Part shown: one piece after another, positions 26,090-35,759 of the stretch
Layout of the letters: the number at the start of each line of letters is the position of its first letter
Position numbering within the stretch: the first letter of the stretch is position 1
NCBI GenBank assembly: GCA_903893315.1
Contig: CAITLU010000036.1
Coordinates: forward strand, 62,001-126,000
Direction of reading: 5' to 3'
Source: an uncultured bacterium
Lineage (GTDB): Bacteria > Desulfobacterota > Binatia > UBA1149 > CAITLU01
DNA: 64,000 nt
The notes under the pieces: generated by a model
What the model saw: only the letters and a program-made list of their open reading frames with translations
Databases searched by the model: none
What the model was told of the DNA's origin: nothing
Position numbers and translations under genes: made by a program

Positions 26090-27326
26090 AGCGCAGCACG
26101 TCGACCGGAACGACCCGCGCAGCTTTCCAGGCCGGGAACAGGCAGGCCCCGAAGCAGATGACCATTGAAGCCGCCATGACCATCAGGAAGTTCGACGCCT
26201 CTATCCTCACCGGCAGGGTGTTCACGTAGAAGACCCCCGGAGGCAGGTCGATGAAGTGGTAGCGCTGCAGGGCCATGCAGCCGAGCAACCCGACCAGAGC
26301 CCCGCCGAAAGTCCCTACCCCGCCGATCAGCAACCCCTTCAACACGAACACCCTGGCGATGCTCGAGTCGGTTGCCCCCATGGTCTTCAGCACCGCGATG
26401 TCGCGCCGTTTCTCCATCACCACCATGTACAGGGTCGAAACGATGGTGAAGGCGGCGACCAGGATGATCAGCAGCAGGATCAGGAAGTAGGCGGTCTTCT
26501 CGAGTTTGAGGGCCGCGAATACGTTGCGGTGGGCGTCGGTCCAACTCTCCACCCAATACGGCATGCCGATGCTCTCGTTGAGCGCGGCCGCGACCGCCGG
26601 AGCCTGGTACGGGTCCGCAAGCCTGGCTTCGATTCCGGTGGCGATCGGACCGACACCGAACAACGCGCGGGCGTCGTCTATCGACATGAAGACCAGCGCA
26701 GAGTCGTATTCGAGCATCCCCGAATTATAGAGAGTCTCGACGACGAAGCGGCGGCTGCGCGGCATCGCTCCCATCGGGCTGGCAGAAAAGCGCGGCGACA
26801 TGAGACGGATGACGTCGCCCTTCTCGACCAGAAGTTTGTCGGCCAGTTCGCGCCCGATCATGATGCCGGGGAGCTGGCTGCCTTCGACGTCGAACCTCTT
26901 GCCGATGTCGGTCAGCGACCCCTCGGTCACGTAGTCCTTGATCCCGATGAGGCTGCTCGGAACACCGGGATCGACACCGCGCGCGAAGACACCGATCAGA
27001 TAGTCCCCGGAGGACACCAGCATCTGCGACTGAACCACGGCCGCGGCATCGAGCACGCGCGCGTCGGCGCGCACCGCCGCGACGATGTCGTCGGGTTTGT
27101 CGATCAGTCCGTTGCCGATCTTCTTGCTGACTCGCAGGTGGGGATGCAGTCCGAGGATGCGCGAACGCAGATCCTGCTCGAAACCGGTCATGATCGACAG
27201 CGCGATGGTCAGCACCATCACCCCGAGCAGGACCCCAAGCGTCGATATCAACGTGATGACCGAAACGAAAGATTCACTGCGACGAGAGCGCAGATACCTG
27301 AGGCCGACGAACAATTCCCAAGACAT
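26082..27326 (-). CDS. lolC: Lipoprotein-releasing permease LolC/LolE
   Basis: Membrane subunit (414 residues) with one N-terminal transmembrane helix (about 20-45), a large periplasmic domain and three C-terminal helices (about 270-400), the MacB/LolC topology. The start SWELFVGLRYLRSRR followed by FVSVITLISTLGVLLGVM is typical of LolC/E. Only one permease gene accompanies lolD, so the complex may be a LolF-like homodimer or the second subunit may be encoded elsewhere. Confidence 0.94.
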   Translation of the reverse strand: MSWELFVGLRYLRSRRSESFVSVITLISTLGVLLGVMVLTIALSIMTGFEQDLRSRILGLHPHLRVSKKIGNGLIDKPDDIVAAVRADARVLDAAAVVQSQMLVSSGDYLIGVFARGVDPGVPSSLIGIKDYVTEGSLTDIGKRFDVEGSQLPGIMIGRELADKLLVEKGDVIRLMSPRFSASPMGAMPRSRRFVVETLYNSGMLEYDSALVFMSIDDARALFGVGPIATGIEARLADPYQAPAVAAALNESIGMPYWVESWTDAHRNVFAALKLEKTAYFLILLLIILVAAFTIVSTLYMVVMEKRRDIAVLKTMGATDSSIARVFVLKGLLIGGVGTFGGALVGLLGCMALQRYHFIDLPPGVFYVNTLPVRIEASNFLMVMAASMVICFGACLFPAWKAARVVPVDVLRYE

Positions 27327-27356
27327 CGCTTGATTGCCGCCGACCCGGAGCGGGCC

Positions 27357-28898
27357 CTACTTGGCGCGGCCCTCGGGCCGCAGGTGTGGGAACAGGATCA
27401 CATCACGGATCGATGCAGAGTTGGTGAGCAGCATGACCAGACGGTCGATGCCGATGCCTTCGCCGGCCGTCGGCGGCAAACCCACCTCCAACGCCCGCAC
27501 GTAATCTTCGTCGAGTTGCTGAGCCTCCTCGTCGCCGGCCTCGCGGCGGCGCAGCTGCTCGATGAAACGCTCGTGCTGGTCTTCCGGATCGTTGAGTTCC
27601 GAAAAGCCGTTGGCGATCTCGCGGCCTGCTACGTACAGTTCGAAGCGATCGACGAAACGCGGATCGGCGTCGTTGCGCCGCGCGAGCGGCGAAATTTCCA
27701 AAGGGAACCCGGTGACAAAGGTCGGCTGCACCAGCTTCGCCTCACAGGTGGCCTCAAATACGTCGGCGAGCAGACCAAGTCCGGGCTGACGCTTGGCGGG
27801 ATCGATTCCGAGGCGGTCGGCGATCGCGTCCAGCGCGCTGCGCTCCAGCACCTCGCTGTGGGACAGACCGTGGGCTTCGGCAACGGCGTCGGCCATGTCG
27901 AGGCGCGCGAACGGCGGCGTGAAATCGAGTTCGCCCTCGCCGTACGGCACCTTCGCCGCGCCCGCGACAGCGACCGCCAGCGAAGAAAGAAGACGTTCGG
28001 TCAGAGCCATCAGGTCTTCGTAGGTGGCCCAGGCCTGGTAGAACTCGCACATCGTGAACTCGGGATTGTGCTGCAACGAGATGCCCTCGTTGCGGAACAT
28101 GCGACCGAGTTCGAAGACGCGCTCGAAACCGCCGACCACCAGTCTCTTCAGATACAGTTCCGGCGCCACTCGCAGATACAGATCCATGGACAGCGCGTTG
28201 TGGTGCGTGATGAAGGGCTTGGCCGTCGCGCCGCCGGCGATCGGCTGCATCAGCGGGGTTTCCACTTCGAGGAAACCCTCGTCGCCGAGGAAGCGACGTA
28301 TCCCTGACACGATCGCGGCGCGTCGGCGGAAGGTCTCGCGCACGTCTTCGTTGACGATCAGGTCGACGTAGCGCTGACGGTAGCGGGCCTCCTTGTCGAT
28401 CAGCCCGTGCCATTTCTCGGGCAGCGGTCGCAGCGCCTTGACGAGCAGGCGCAGCGATACCAGACGCAGGGTCAGTTCGCCGGTGCGGGTACGGAACAGC
28501 GAACCTTCGGCGCCGACCACGTCCCCGACGTCCAGACGCCCCAGTGCCGCGTAGGCCTCGGGACCGAGTTCGCCGGCGCGGGCGAAAAGTTGCAGGTTGC
28601 CGCTCGAATCACGCAGAGAAAGGAAGAGACTCTTGCCGAAGTCACGGATCGCCACCACGCGGCCGCCCAATCGGTAGCGCCCGCTCTTCGCCTCGACCGC
28701 CGCGCCATCGAGTTCGCCGAACTCGGACACCAGGCCAGCACAGCACGCATCGGGCTTGAAATCGTTGGGAAAAGCCTGGCCTGCGCCGCGCAGTTCGGCG
28801 AGTTTTGCACGGCGCACGCGCACGTGTTCGCGCTCACCAGCGGCGTTCGGCTCGACCGGCGCGGGCTCGGCCGGCCCCTTTGGGCTCTTCTGAGACAT
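27357..28898 (-). CDS. lysS: Lysyl-tRNA synthetase, class II
   Basis: Charges tRNA-Lys. The 513 residues show an OB-fold anticodon-binding domain (about 50-170) and the class II core: motif 1 around [20 protein letters not shown], motif 2 [20 protein letters not shown], and motif 3 [14 protein letters not shown]. The start is ATG at 28898. It heads the long leftward run; the lysS-lolC/E-lolD order is common in proteobacteria. Confidence 0.97.
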   Translation of the reverse strand: MSQKSPKGPAEPAPVEPNAAGEREHVRVRRAKLAELRGAGQAFPNDFKPDACCAGLVSEFGELDGAAVEAKSGRYRLGGRVVAIRDFGKSLFLSLRDSSGNLQLFARAGELGPEAYAALGRLDVGDVVGAEGSLFRTRTGELTLRLVSLRLLVKALRPLPEKWHGLIDKEARYRQRYVDLIVNEDVRETFRRRAAIVSGIRRFLGDEGFLEVETPLMQPIAGGATAKPFITHHNALSMDLYLRVAPELYLKRLVVGGFERVFELGRMFRNEGISLQHNPEFTMCEFYQAWATYEDLMALTERLLSSLAVAVAGAAKVPYGEGELDFTPPFARLDMADAVAEAHGLSHSEVLERSALDAIADRLGIDPAKRQPGLGLLADVFEATCEAKLVQPTFVTGFPLEISPLARRNDADPRFVDRFELYVAGREIANGFSELNDPEDQHERFIEQLRRREAGDEEAQQLDEDYVRALEVGLPPTAGEGIGIDRLVMLLTNSASIRDVILFPHLRPEGRAK

Positions 28899-28948
28899 GG
28901 TTCGAGCGCGCCTGCCGTTACTTGGAGAAAGGCGCGGCGGGCGCGCGG

Positions 28949-28977
28949 ACCTTAACCCGCCCGTTCCAGGCAGTCAA
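28949..28977 (-). promoter_or_regulatory. Candidate sigma-70 promoter for lysS and the envelope run
   Basis: Reading leftward, TTGACT (28972-28977) and TAAGGT (28949-28954) are separated by 17 bases, about 50 bases upstream of the lysS ATG. The -35 box matches five of six consensus bases and the -10 box is weak. It is the only good match in the divergent gap. Confidence 0.45.
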
Positions 28978-29007
28978 CTCGACAAGCTGCGCAAGTCCGC
29001 GCAAAAC

Positions 29008-29036
29008 TTGAACTTCTACTTTGATTTCCCTACCCT
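29008..29036 (+). promoter_or_regulatory. Candidate promoter for the gsp operon
   Basis: TTGAAC (29008-29013) and TACCCT (29031-29036) are 17 bases apart inside an AT-rich stretch that stands out from the GC-rich surroundings. If used, transcription would start near 29043, implying that gspC translation starts slightly downstream of the GTG I marked. The -10 box is weak. Confidence 0.35.
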
Positions 29037-29040
29037 CCGC

Positions 29041-29937
29041 GTGGTGTTGCGGGGAGCCGTACTGAGAAGGGTCAGCCGAGTTGCGCATTACGCGTTGATT
29101 GCCGTTGCGGCGTGGGCCGCCGCGGTGGTGGTCGTGAAAGCCTCGACCATCGACTTTCACCCTGCGGTCGAGGTGGCACAGACGCTGCCTGAAACGCCCG
29201 GCCCGACCGAAGCGACCTCGCGGCGGCGCGACGACGAGTCTCGGATCCTCAAGCGCAACCTGTTCGGTGCGGCGCCGATCGAGGACGACGAGGAAGCGGC
29301 TGCGGCCTCGGCTCCGGCCGAACTCCGCCTGCGCGGTGTGGCGGTTTCCGAGCACGGTTCCTTCGCGCTCTTCGAGAACACCGCGACCTCGCAGCAAAAC
29401 GTATTCGCCGTCGGCGACACGGTCTTTGACGGACCGCGCCTGCTGGAGGTGGACCAGACCGGCGCCGTGGTCACCTTCAAGAACAAGAAACAGCGTTACG
29501 ATCTCGCAGAAGAGCACAGCGCGGCTCCCGCCGCCGAGGGCAAGAAGGCAGGTAAGGCAGGCGGGAAGGAAAAGGCCGGTCACGGCGACAAGGCCAGCGG
29601 GGTTCGCAAGACCGGCGAATCGTCGTACCTTGTGGACCGGCGCGAAGTCGACTACGCGGTTTCCAATTTGAACGAAGTGATCACCCAGGTCCGCGCCATG
29701 CCCGTCCTCAAGGACGGGCGCAGTATCGGCTTCAAGCTCTTCAACATACGCGGCGGTTCGATTTTCGAGAAGATCGGCCTGCACGACGGCGATATCGTCC
29801 AGAAGGTCAACGACAACGACCTGTCCGACCCGTCACGCGCCATAGGACTCCTGGAGGAAGTGCAATCAATGAGCCAGATTCGTGTGAACTTCCTGCGCAG
29901 CGGCAAGCCGCACAGCAACACCTACACGGTTCAGTGA
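29041..29937 (+). CDS. gspC: Type II secretion system protein GspC
   Basis: Inner-membrane protein linking the platform to the secretin. A transmembrane helix (HYALIAVAAWAAAVVVV) is followed by a periplasmic HR domain (about 95-165 from 29041), a Lys/Gly-rich linker, and a C-terminal PDZ-like domain (IRGGSIFEKIGLHDGDIVQKVNDNDL). The frame is open from 28897, which would abut the divergent lysS start. GTG at 29041 or 29044 is a guess; no good ribosome site is visible at any candidate. First gene of gspC-N. Confidence 0.88.
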   Translation: MVLRGAVLRRVSRVAHYALIAVAAWAAAVVVVKASTIDFHPAVEVAQTLPETPGPTEATSRRRDDESRILKRNLFGAAPIEDDEEAAAASAPAELRLRGVAVSEHGSFALFENTATSQQNVFAVGDTVFDGPRLLEVDQTGAVVTFKNKKQRYDLAEEHSAAPAAEGKKAGKAGGKEKAGHGDKASGVRKTGESSYLVDRREVDYAVSNLNEVITQVRAMPVLKDGRSIGFKLFNIRGGSIFEKIGLHDGDIVQKVNDNDLSDPSRAIGLLEEVQSMSQIRVNFLRSGKPHSNTYTVQ

Positions 29938-32354
29938 TGCGCGCACACCCCTGCACCTTCCGCCGCCCCGCCGGGCGGCGCTTCGTGGTCGCGCTGACCC
30001 TGTGCATCGGACTCTGCCCGGCCTCGCTGCCGACCGCGCGCGCGCAGGAGTTGCCGGTACCCGCAGACAAATCGCAGTTCATCATGAACTTCGAAGACGT
30101 CGAGCTCACCGCCTTCGTCAAGTTCATCAGCAAGGTCACCTCTCGCAATTTCGTCTTCGGCGACAAGGTCACCGGCAACGTGTCGGTGGTCTCGCCGACA
30201 CCGGTCAGCCCCGAAGAAGCCTACGTGCTGTTCCAGTCCGTGCTCGCCACGCAGGGCCTCACCACCATCGACGAAGGCATGGTCACGCGCATCGTGCCGG
30301 TCAAGGAAGCGCGCACTTCGGGCGCCGCCGTGCTTTCTGCCAACGATCTTTCCGCCGGTTTCGCGACCAGGCTGCTGCCGCTTCGTTACGTCAACGCCGC
30401 CGACGTTGCGCGCGTGCTCGCGCCCCAGATTTCCAAGGACGGCTCGATCGTTCCCTACGAAGGCACCAACACGGTCATAGTCAGCGATACCGCCGCCAAC
30501 CTCTCGCGCATCGCGCAGATGGTCGAGGTGATGGACATCCCCGGCCACGAGGAAGTCGTCTCGGTGGTGCACCTGAAGCACGCCGATGCGGTCCGCACTG
30601 CCGACCAGATCGTCGAAATCCTGCTCGGCGACCAGCGCTCCGGCGGCGGCGGTGGTGGACGCCGCAAGGGAGCGGAAAAGGAAAAATCGTCGGCCGCCTC
30701 GGGCAGCCCCAACCTCGGCTTCAAGATCACGCCCGACGAACGCACCAACTCGCTGATCATCATGGCTCCGGCCGCCGAACTGCGCCGCATTCACGCGCTG
30801 GCCGAAAGTCTCGACGTACAACTCGACCCCGGCGAGGAACGGGTCCACGTCTACTACGCCAAGAACGCCGACGCAGAATCACTCGTCGAGGTCGTCTCGG
30901 GCATGCTGCTCGGCAGCAAATCCAAGAACCGCCGCGATAATAAGCCGAACGACAAGCCGCACGAGAACTCCAGTTCGTCGTCCGCGCCGCTGTCACTGCC
31001 CGGCACTTCGTCGTCAGCACCACCGTCGGCTTCCGACGAGAACCTGTCGATCACCGCCGACCCCGCTACCAACGCCGTCATCGTCGATGCTCCCACGCAG
31101 CAGTGGAGCGTGATCCTTGGACTGCTGCAGAAGCTCGACATCTCGCGGCCGCAGGTATTCATCGAAGGCGTCATCATCGAGGCGTCCGCCAACACATCCA
31201 AGGCTCTCGGCTTCGATCTGCAGGCAGTGATCGACACCGGTAAGGGCGCCATCCTGGCGCGCTCCAACCTCGGTTCGATCAACAACTTCTTCGCCAATCC
31301 TCTTTCACTGGCCGGTCTGGTAGCGGCCGCGGCCAGCGACAAGACGGTGATGCTGCCGGACGGTACTCAGGTGCCCGCCAACGTCGCTCTGTTCCAGGCC
31401 TTGCAGACCGCCACCGACGTCGAAGTGCTGTCGGCCCCCACGCTGCTGACTCTCGACAACCAGGAAGCCGAGATCATCGTCGGTCAGAACATTCCGTTCA
31501 TTACCGGCCAGACCTCGAGCCTGACCAACACCAGCAACGTGTTCACTCAGATCGAACGCAAGGACGTAGGCATCAAGCTGCGCATCAGGCCTCAGGTGGC
31601 CGAAGGCGACGTGGTCGTCCTCGACGTCCAGGAAGAAGTCTCCGCTCTGGTTGCCAACAATCTGCTGGACAAGAACATCGCCCAGGTCGGGCCTACCACC
31701 ACGATCCGATCGGCGACCACCAGCGTCAGCGTCAAGGACGGCCGTACGATCGTCATCGGCGGCCTGATGAGCACGCGAACCATCGGCGGCGAATCCAAGG
31801 TGCCGTTGCTCGGCGACATTCCGTGGCTCGGCCGGCTGTTCCGCTACAACCGCAAGGACGGAGAGAAGGTCAACCTGATCGTATTCCTGACGCCGCACGT
31901 GATCCGCACGCCGACCGACCTCGACAGGATCAGCGACAAGCGCCGCGACAACTTCCGCGCCGGCCTGCAAAACACGTCGGCACCGCTGCCCGGTGATCCA
32001 TCTCCTTCAGAGGAACCGCTGCGCACCAGCGCGGGTAACACGCCCGCAGCCGTTCCCGTGTCGCTTCCTGTCGCTCCTTCCGCAGGCAGCGCTGTTGTGC
32101 GGCCGCGACCTGCGGCTGCTGCACCGTCGACGAAGAAAAACACGACGACCCGCCTGGTACCTGCGCCCGCGCCGGTGGCTGCGCTGCCGCCGGCCGCTCG
32201 CGTCGCAGCGCCGCCTTCGGCCGGCACTCACGAACCCGCTGTCGCCGGCGGCGCTACCGCGCCAGAAGAGAGCACCGATCGGCACGCCGCGGCCGACAAG
32301 AACAACCGCGTATCCCCGCTCAATCGCGACGGCCGCGACCACGCGGCGTTCTGA
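29934..32354 (+). CDS. gspD: Type II secretion system secretin GspD
   Basis: Outer-membrane channel of the T2SS. The 806 residues comprise a signal peptide (cleavage near TARAQE, residue 38), an N0 domain starting MNFEDVELTAFVKFI, N1-N3 domains with a Gly-rich insert near 240, and the secretin domain ending VPLLGDIPWLGRLFRYN and NLIVFLTPHVI. A Pro/Ala-rich tail of about 150 residues follows, longer than the S-domain of model secretins. GTG at 29934 or ATG at 29937; both overlap the gspC stop. Confidence 0.96.
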   Translation: MMRAHPCTFRRPAGRRFVVALTLCIGLCPASLPTARAQELPVPADKSQFIMNFEDVELTAFVKFISKVTSRNFVFGDKVTGNVSVVSPTPVSPEEAYVLFQSVLATQGLTTIDEGMVTRIVPVKEARTSGAAVLSANDLSAGFATRLLPLRYVNAADVARVLAPQISKDGSIVPYEGTNTVIVSDTAANLSRIAQMVEVMDIPGHEEVVSVVHLKHADAVRTADQIVEILLGDQRSGGGGGGRRKGAEKEKSSAASGSPNLGFKITPDERTNSLIIMAPAAELRRIHALAESLDVQLDPGEERVHVYYAKNADAESLVEVVSGMLLGSKSKNRRDNKPNDKPHENSSSSSAPLSLPGTSSSAPPSASDENLSITADPATNAVIVDAPTQQWSVILGLLQKLDISRPQVFIEGVIIEASANTSKALGFDLQAVIDTGKGAILARSNLGSINNFFANPLSLAGLVAAAASDKTVMLPDGTQVPANVALFQALQTATDVEVLSAPTLLTLDNQEAEIIVGQNIPFITGQTSSLTNTSNVFTQIERKDVGIKLRIRPQVAEGDVVVLDVQEEVSALVANNLLDKNIAQVGPTTTIRSATTSVSVKDGRTIVIGGLMSTRTIGGESKVPLLGDIPWLGRLFRYNRKDGEKVNLIVFLTPHVIRTPTDLDRISDKRRDNFRAGLQNTSAPLPGDPSPSEEPLRTSAGNTPAAVPVSLPVAPSAGSAVVRPRPAAAAPSTKKNTTTRLVPAPAPVAALPPAARVAAPPSAGTHEPAVAGGATAPEESTDRHAAADKNNRVSPLNRDGRDHAAF

Positions 32355-32361
32355 CCAGGAC

Positions 32362-34065
32362 GTGAGCGCGATCTCCCCCGCCCCTCTCGACCGCGCGCTT
32401 GCCGCCGCCGGTGTTGCCGCCGAGCACGTCGAGGCAGCGCGGCGCAAGGCCGGCGTTGACGGCGACCTCGGAGCCCAACTCGAAGCTCTGGCCGGTCTTC
32501 CTCAGCGCAGCTTCGCCGAACTGCAAGCCAGGTCGCTCGGGTTGCCGTTCTCCGACAGCGTCGATGCCGACCGCATCGACCCGCAATTGCTCACACGCGT
32601 CTCGATGCAGCAGTGCCGGCGCGGCCGCATGCTGCCTCTCGCGCTGGAACCCGGGCGTCTGGTGGTTGCAACCGCCGACCCGTTTCGTGTCGGACCGCTC
32701 GACGACCTGCGCGCACTGTTCGGCGTCGAGATAGACCCTATAGTGGTGCCGGCGCCGGTCCTCACCGACGCCATCCACCGCAGCTTCGACCGCGCTGCCG
32801 ACGTCGCCAGCAGCCTGGTCGACGACATGGAAGGCGAAGGTTCGCTTGCAGCCCGCGCCGCCGAACTGAACGAGGCCCCTGACCTTCTCGAATCCGAAGA
32901 CGCCGCGCCGGTGATCCGCCTGGTCAACTCGGTGATCTTTCAAGCCGCCAAGGACGGCGCTTCCGACATCCACATCGAACCGTTCGAACGCACCACGTCG
33001 ATCCGCTTCCGCATCGACGGAATGCTCATCGAGATGCTGGCGCCGCCGCGGCGCATCCACGCCGCGCTGGTATCGCGCATCAAGGTCATGGCGTCGATGA
33101 ACATCGCCGAAAAGAGGTTGCCTCAGGACGGCGGCATCCGGACGCGTGTGGCGGGACGCGAGATAGACATCCGTGTCTCGACGGTGCCGACCGCGTTCGG
33201 CGAGCGCGTCGTGATGCGACTGCTCGATCGCAGCAGCACGTTGTTCGGACTCGAAGAACTCGGCTTGTCCACCGCCAACATCGTGACGCTGCGACGCCTG
33301 ATCAGACAGAGCCACGGCATCGTGCTGGTCACCGGGCCGACCGGCAGCGGTAAGACGACCACGCTTTACGCCGCCCTGTCCGAGATCAACTCGCCAGAGA
33401 AGAACATCATCACGATCGAGGATCCGATCGAATACCAGCTTCGCGGCATCGGCCAGATACAGGTCAACCCCAAGATCGACCTCACGTTCGCAAGCGGTCT
33501 GCGCTCGGTGCTGCGCCAGGATCCAGACGTCATCATGGTCGGCGAGATCCGCGACGTGGAAACCGCGCGCATCGCGATTCAGGCGGCGCTGACCGGCCAC
33601 CTGGTATTCAGCACCCTGCACACCAACGACTCGTTCAGCGCTTTCACGCGCCTGCTCGACATGGGAATCGAACCGTTCCTCGTTTCTTCTTCGGTGATCG
33701 GGATTCTCGCGCAGCGCCTGGTGCGCAAGCTGTGTCCTTCGTGCAGTCTGACCGCCGATCCTCGCGATCCGACCCTGCTCGAACTCGGTATCGCCAGAGA
33801 TCCCGGCGCGGCGCGCACGGCCGGACCGGGCTGCGAGAACTGCCGGTCGAGCGGCTACCACGGGCGGCTGGCGATATCGGAACTTCTCGTCACCGACGAT
33901 GTCGTACGCGGCGGGGTCATGGAACGTGCCGACGCCGCCACCATGCGTGAGCGTGCCATCACCCGCGGCATGCGCGCCATACGCAGCGACGGCGCAGACA
34001 AAGTGCGCGCCGGTCTAACTTCGGCTGCCGAGATCCTGCGCGTCACCAGCGAAGACGGCGAGTAG
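32362..34065 (+). CDS. gspE: Type II secretion ATPase GspE
   Basis: Cytoplasmic hexameric ATPase driving pseudopilus assembly. From the GTG at 32362, seven bases after gspD with an AGGA upstream, 567 residues include an N-terminal domain for GspL binding, Walker A GPTGSGKT (325-332), the Asp and His boxes (IITIEDPIEYQL, STLHTNDSFSAFTRLLDMG), Walker B VIMVGEIRD and a tetracysteine zinc motif (C458, C461, C491, C494). The frame extends upstream into gspD, but that part is not family-like. Confidence 0.96.
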   Translation: MSAISPAPLDRALAAAGVAAEHVEAARRKAGVDGDLGAQLEALAGLPQRSFAELQARSLGLPFSDSVDADRIDPQLLTRVSMQQCRRGRMLPLALEPGRLVVATADPFRVGPLDDLRALFGVEIDPIVVPAPVLTDAIHRSFDRAADVASSLVDDMEGEGSLAARAAELNEAPDLLESEDAAPVIRLVNSVIFQAAKDGASDIHIEPFERTTSIRFRIDGMLIEMLAPPRRIHAALVSRIKVMASMNIAEKRLPQDGGIRTRVAGREIDIRVSTVPTAFGERVVMRLLDRSSTLFGLEELGLSTANIVTLRRLIRQSHGIVLVTGPTGSGKTTTLYAALSEINSPEKNIITIEDPIEYQLRGIGQIQVNPKIDLTFASGLRSVLRQDPDVIMVGEIRDVETARIAIQAALTGHLVFSTLHTNDSFSAFTRLLDMGIEPFLVSSSVIGILAQRLVRKLCPSCSLTADPRDPTLLELGIARDPGAARTAGPGCENCRSSGYHGRLAISELLVTDDVVRGGVMERADAATMRERAITRGMRAIRSDGADKVRAGLTSAAEILRVTSEDGE

Positions 34066-34080
34066 ACTGGAACAGCCGCG

Positions 34081-35286
34081 ATGCCGTCGTTTCGTTACAC
34101 TGGCGTTGCCGACTCTGGTCGCAATGTCAGCGGCTTCATAGAAGCCGACAACCCCAGGACCGCGCGCGCGCAACTGCGCGAGCGCGGCATTTTCGCTTCA
34201 TCGCTGCGTGAGCAGGAAGCTGCGGTACGCGGCGGGCGCGCGCTCCAGCGCAACGTGCGTCCAGCCGAACTCGCCCGCACTCTAAGGCAACTCGCAATGC
34301 TGCTGCGTGCCGGCGTGCCGCTGGACGAAGCGGTGGACACGCTGCGCCGCCAGCGCGTCACACCGTTGCTCACACAGGCCTTGGAATCCGTGCGCGTTCA
34401 GATTCGTGAAGGCAGCACGCTGGCGGCAGCGATGGCCAGGCACCCGGCGGCTTTCTCTTCGATCTACATCGGCATGGTCGAGGCCGGTGAATCCAGCGGA
34501 GCCTTGGACGCCGTCCTCGAGCGCGTAGCGAATCACGCCGAAGGTCAGGCGCGTCTGCGGGCGAAGGCGTGGACGGCGATGCTCTACCCGGCGATCATGT
34601 CGGTGGTCGGCAGCGGCATAGTGCTGTTCCTGCTCGCATACGTGGTGCCACAGGTGACGCGCGTCTTCGTCGAGGCCAAGCAACAGCTACCGCTGCCGAC
34701 GCGCATGCTGATGGCGATCGGCAATTTTCTCGGCAGCTACGGCCTGCTGCTGGCGGCGGCGGTGGTCGCGGCCCTGCTGATGCTGCGCTCGGCGCTTTCG
34801 GGCGAAGAAGCCAAGCGGCGGCTCGAGCGTGTGCTTTTTGCGGTGCCGCGCCTCGGGGAAATGATGCGCGACATCGCGGTGGCGCGCTTCGCGCAGACCC
34901 TGGCCACGATGGTGGCGGGAGGACTGCCGCTGGTCGAGGCCTTGCGTATCGGGCGCACTTCGTGCGGAAGCGTCCTGGTTTCGGACGCGCTGACCCGCGC
35001 CGAGACCGCGGTGTTTGAAGGCGCGTCGCTGGCCGCGTGTCTCGGCGAGAGTCCACTGTTCGATCCGATGGTGGTAGACATGATCGCCGTCGGAGAGCGC
35101 AGCGGCGATCTGGAAAGCATGCTCAACCACGCTTCCGCCGCGATCGAAGAACAGGTGCGTCAGCGCATCGAAACCATGGCCGGACTGCTGGAACCGGTGA
35201 TGATCCTGCTGATGGCCGGGGTCGTCCTGTTCGTCATTCTCGCCATCCTGCTGCCGGTTTTTGAGATGAACCAACTGGTTCGATAG
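34081..35286 (+). CDS. gspF: Type II secretion inner-membrane platform protein GspF
   Basis: Polytopic platform protein (401 residues). It has the N-terminal FRYTGVADSGRNVSGFIEAD stretch and two repeated T2SSF domains (about 70-190 and 270-390), each followed by a hydrophobic segment, with a last transmembrane helix in PVMILLMAGVVLFVILAILLP. Normal family length. It lies 15 bases after gspE. Confidence 0.96.
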   Translation: MPSFRYTGVADSGRNVSGFIEADNPRTARAQLRERGIFASSLREQEAAVRGGRALQRNVRPAELARTLRQLAMLLRAGVPLDEAVDTLRRQRVTPLLTQALESVRVQIREGSTLAAAMARHPAAFSSIYIGMVEAGESSGALDAVLERVANHAEGQARLRAKAWTAMLYPAIMSVVGSGIVLFLLAYVVPQVTRVFVEAKQQLPLPTRMLMAIGNFLGSYGLLLAAAVVAALLMLRSALSGEEAKRRLERVLFAVPRLGEMMRDIAVARFAQTLATMVAGGLPLVEALRIGRTSCGSVLVSDALTRAETAVFEGASLAACLGESPLFDPMVVDMIAVGERSGDLESMLNHASAAIEEQVRQRIETMAGLLEPVMILLMAGVVLFVILAILLPVFEMNQLVR

Positions 35287-35299
35287 GATTGCCACCATC

Positions 35300-35746
35300 G
35301 TGAAACACCCACACGCGAACCCTCGACACACGCGATCCCAGGCCGGATTCACCCTCATCGAAATCCTGGTCGTCGTGATGATTCTCGGCCTGCTCATTTC
35401 GCTCGCGGCGCCGCGCCTGATCGGCCGCACGGACGACGCCAAAGTGGTCAAGGCCAAGGCCGACATTTCCGCGATCGAGCAGGCTCTAAACCTCTACAAA
35501 CTCGACTCCGGCAACTACCCGACTTCAGAGCAGGGACTCGAAGCGCTGGTGGAGGAACCGACACGCGGAGACATCCCGCGCAACTGGCGCGAGGACGGCT
35601 ACCTCGAACGCGTTCCCCAGGATCCCTGGAACAACGACTTTCTGTTCGCCAGCGACGGTCGCACCTACGTGCTCAGGAGCCTCGGCGCCGACGGCAAGGA
35701 AGGCGGCGACGGCTACAATCAGGACATTGACTCCCGCGAATTCTGA
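35300..35746 (+). CDS. gspG: Major pseudopilin GspG
   Basis: Main subunit of the T2SS pseudopilus, 148 residues from GTG at 35300. The prepilin peptidase site is QAG/FTLIEILVVVMILGLL with Glu at +5 after a short basic leader. The C-terminal DPWNNDF and DGKEGGDGYNQDI stretches are the calcium-binding region of GspG. It needs a prepilin peptidase (GspO) not encoded in this window. Confidence 0.97.
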   Translation: MKHPHANPRHTRSQAGFTLIEILVVVMILGLLISLAAPRLIGRTDDAKVVKAKADISAIEQALNLYKLDSGNYPTSEQGLEALVEEPTRGDIPRNWREDGYLERVPQDPWNNDFLFASDGRTYVLRSLGADGKEGGDGYNQDIDSREF

Positions 35747-35759
35747 CAGTTCTTCGAAG

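Noticed and set aside
26256-28307. Open frame of 683 codons on the plus strand across lolC/E and lysS
   Set aside because: Antisense to two well-conserved genes; composition rich in His/Arg/Gln as expected for a shadow frame.
32320-33861. Open frame of 513 codons opposite gspE
   Set aside because: Shadow frame; gspE has all family motifs and the operon context.
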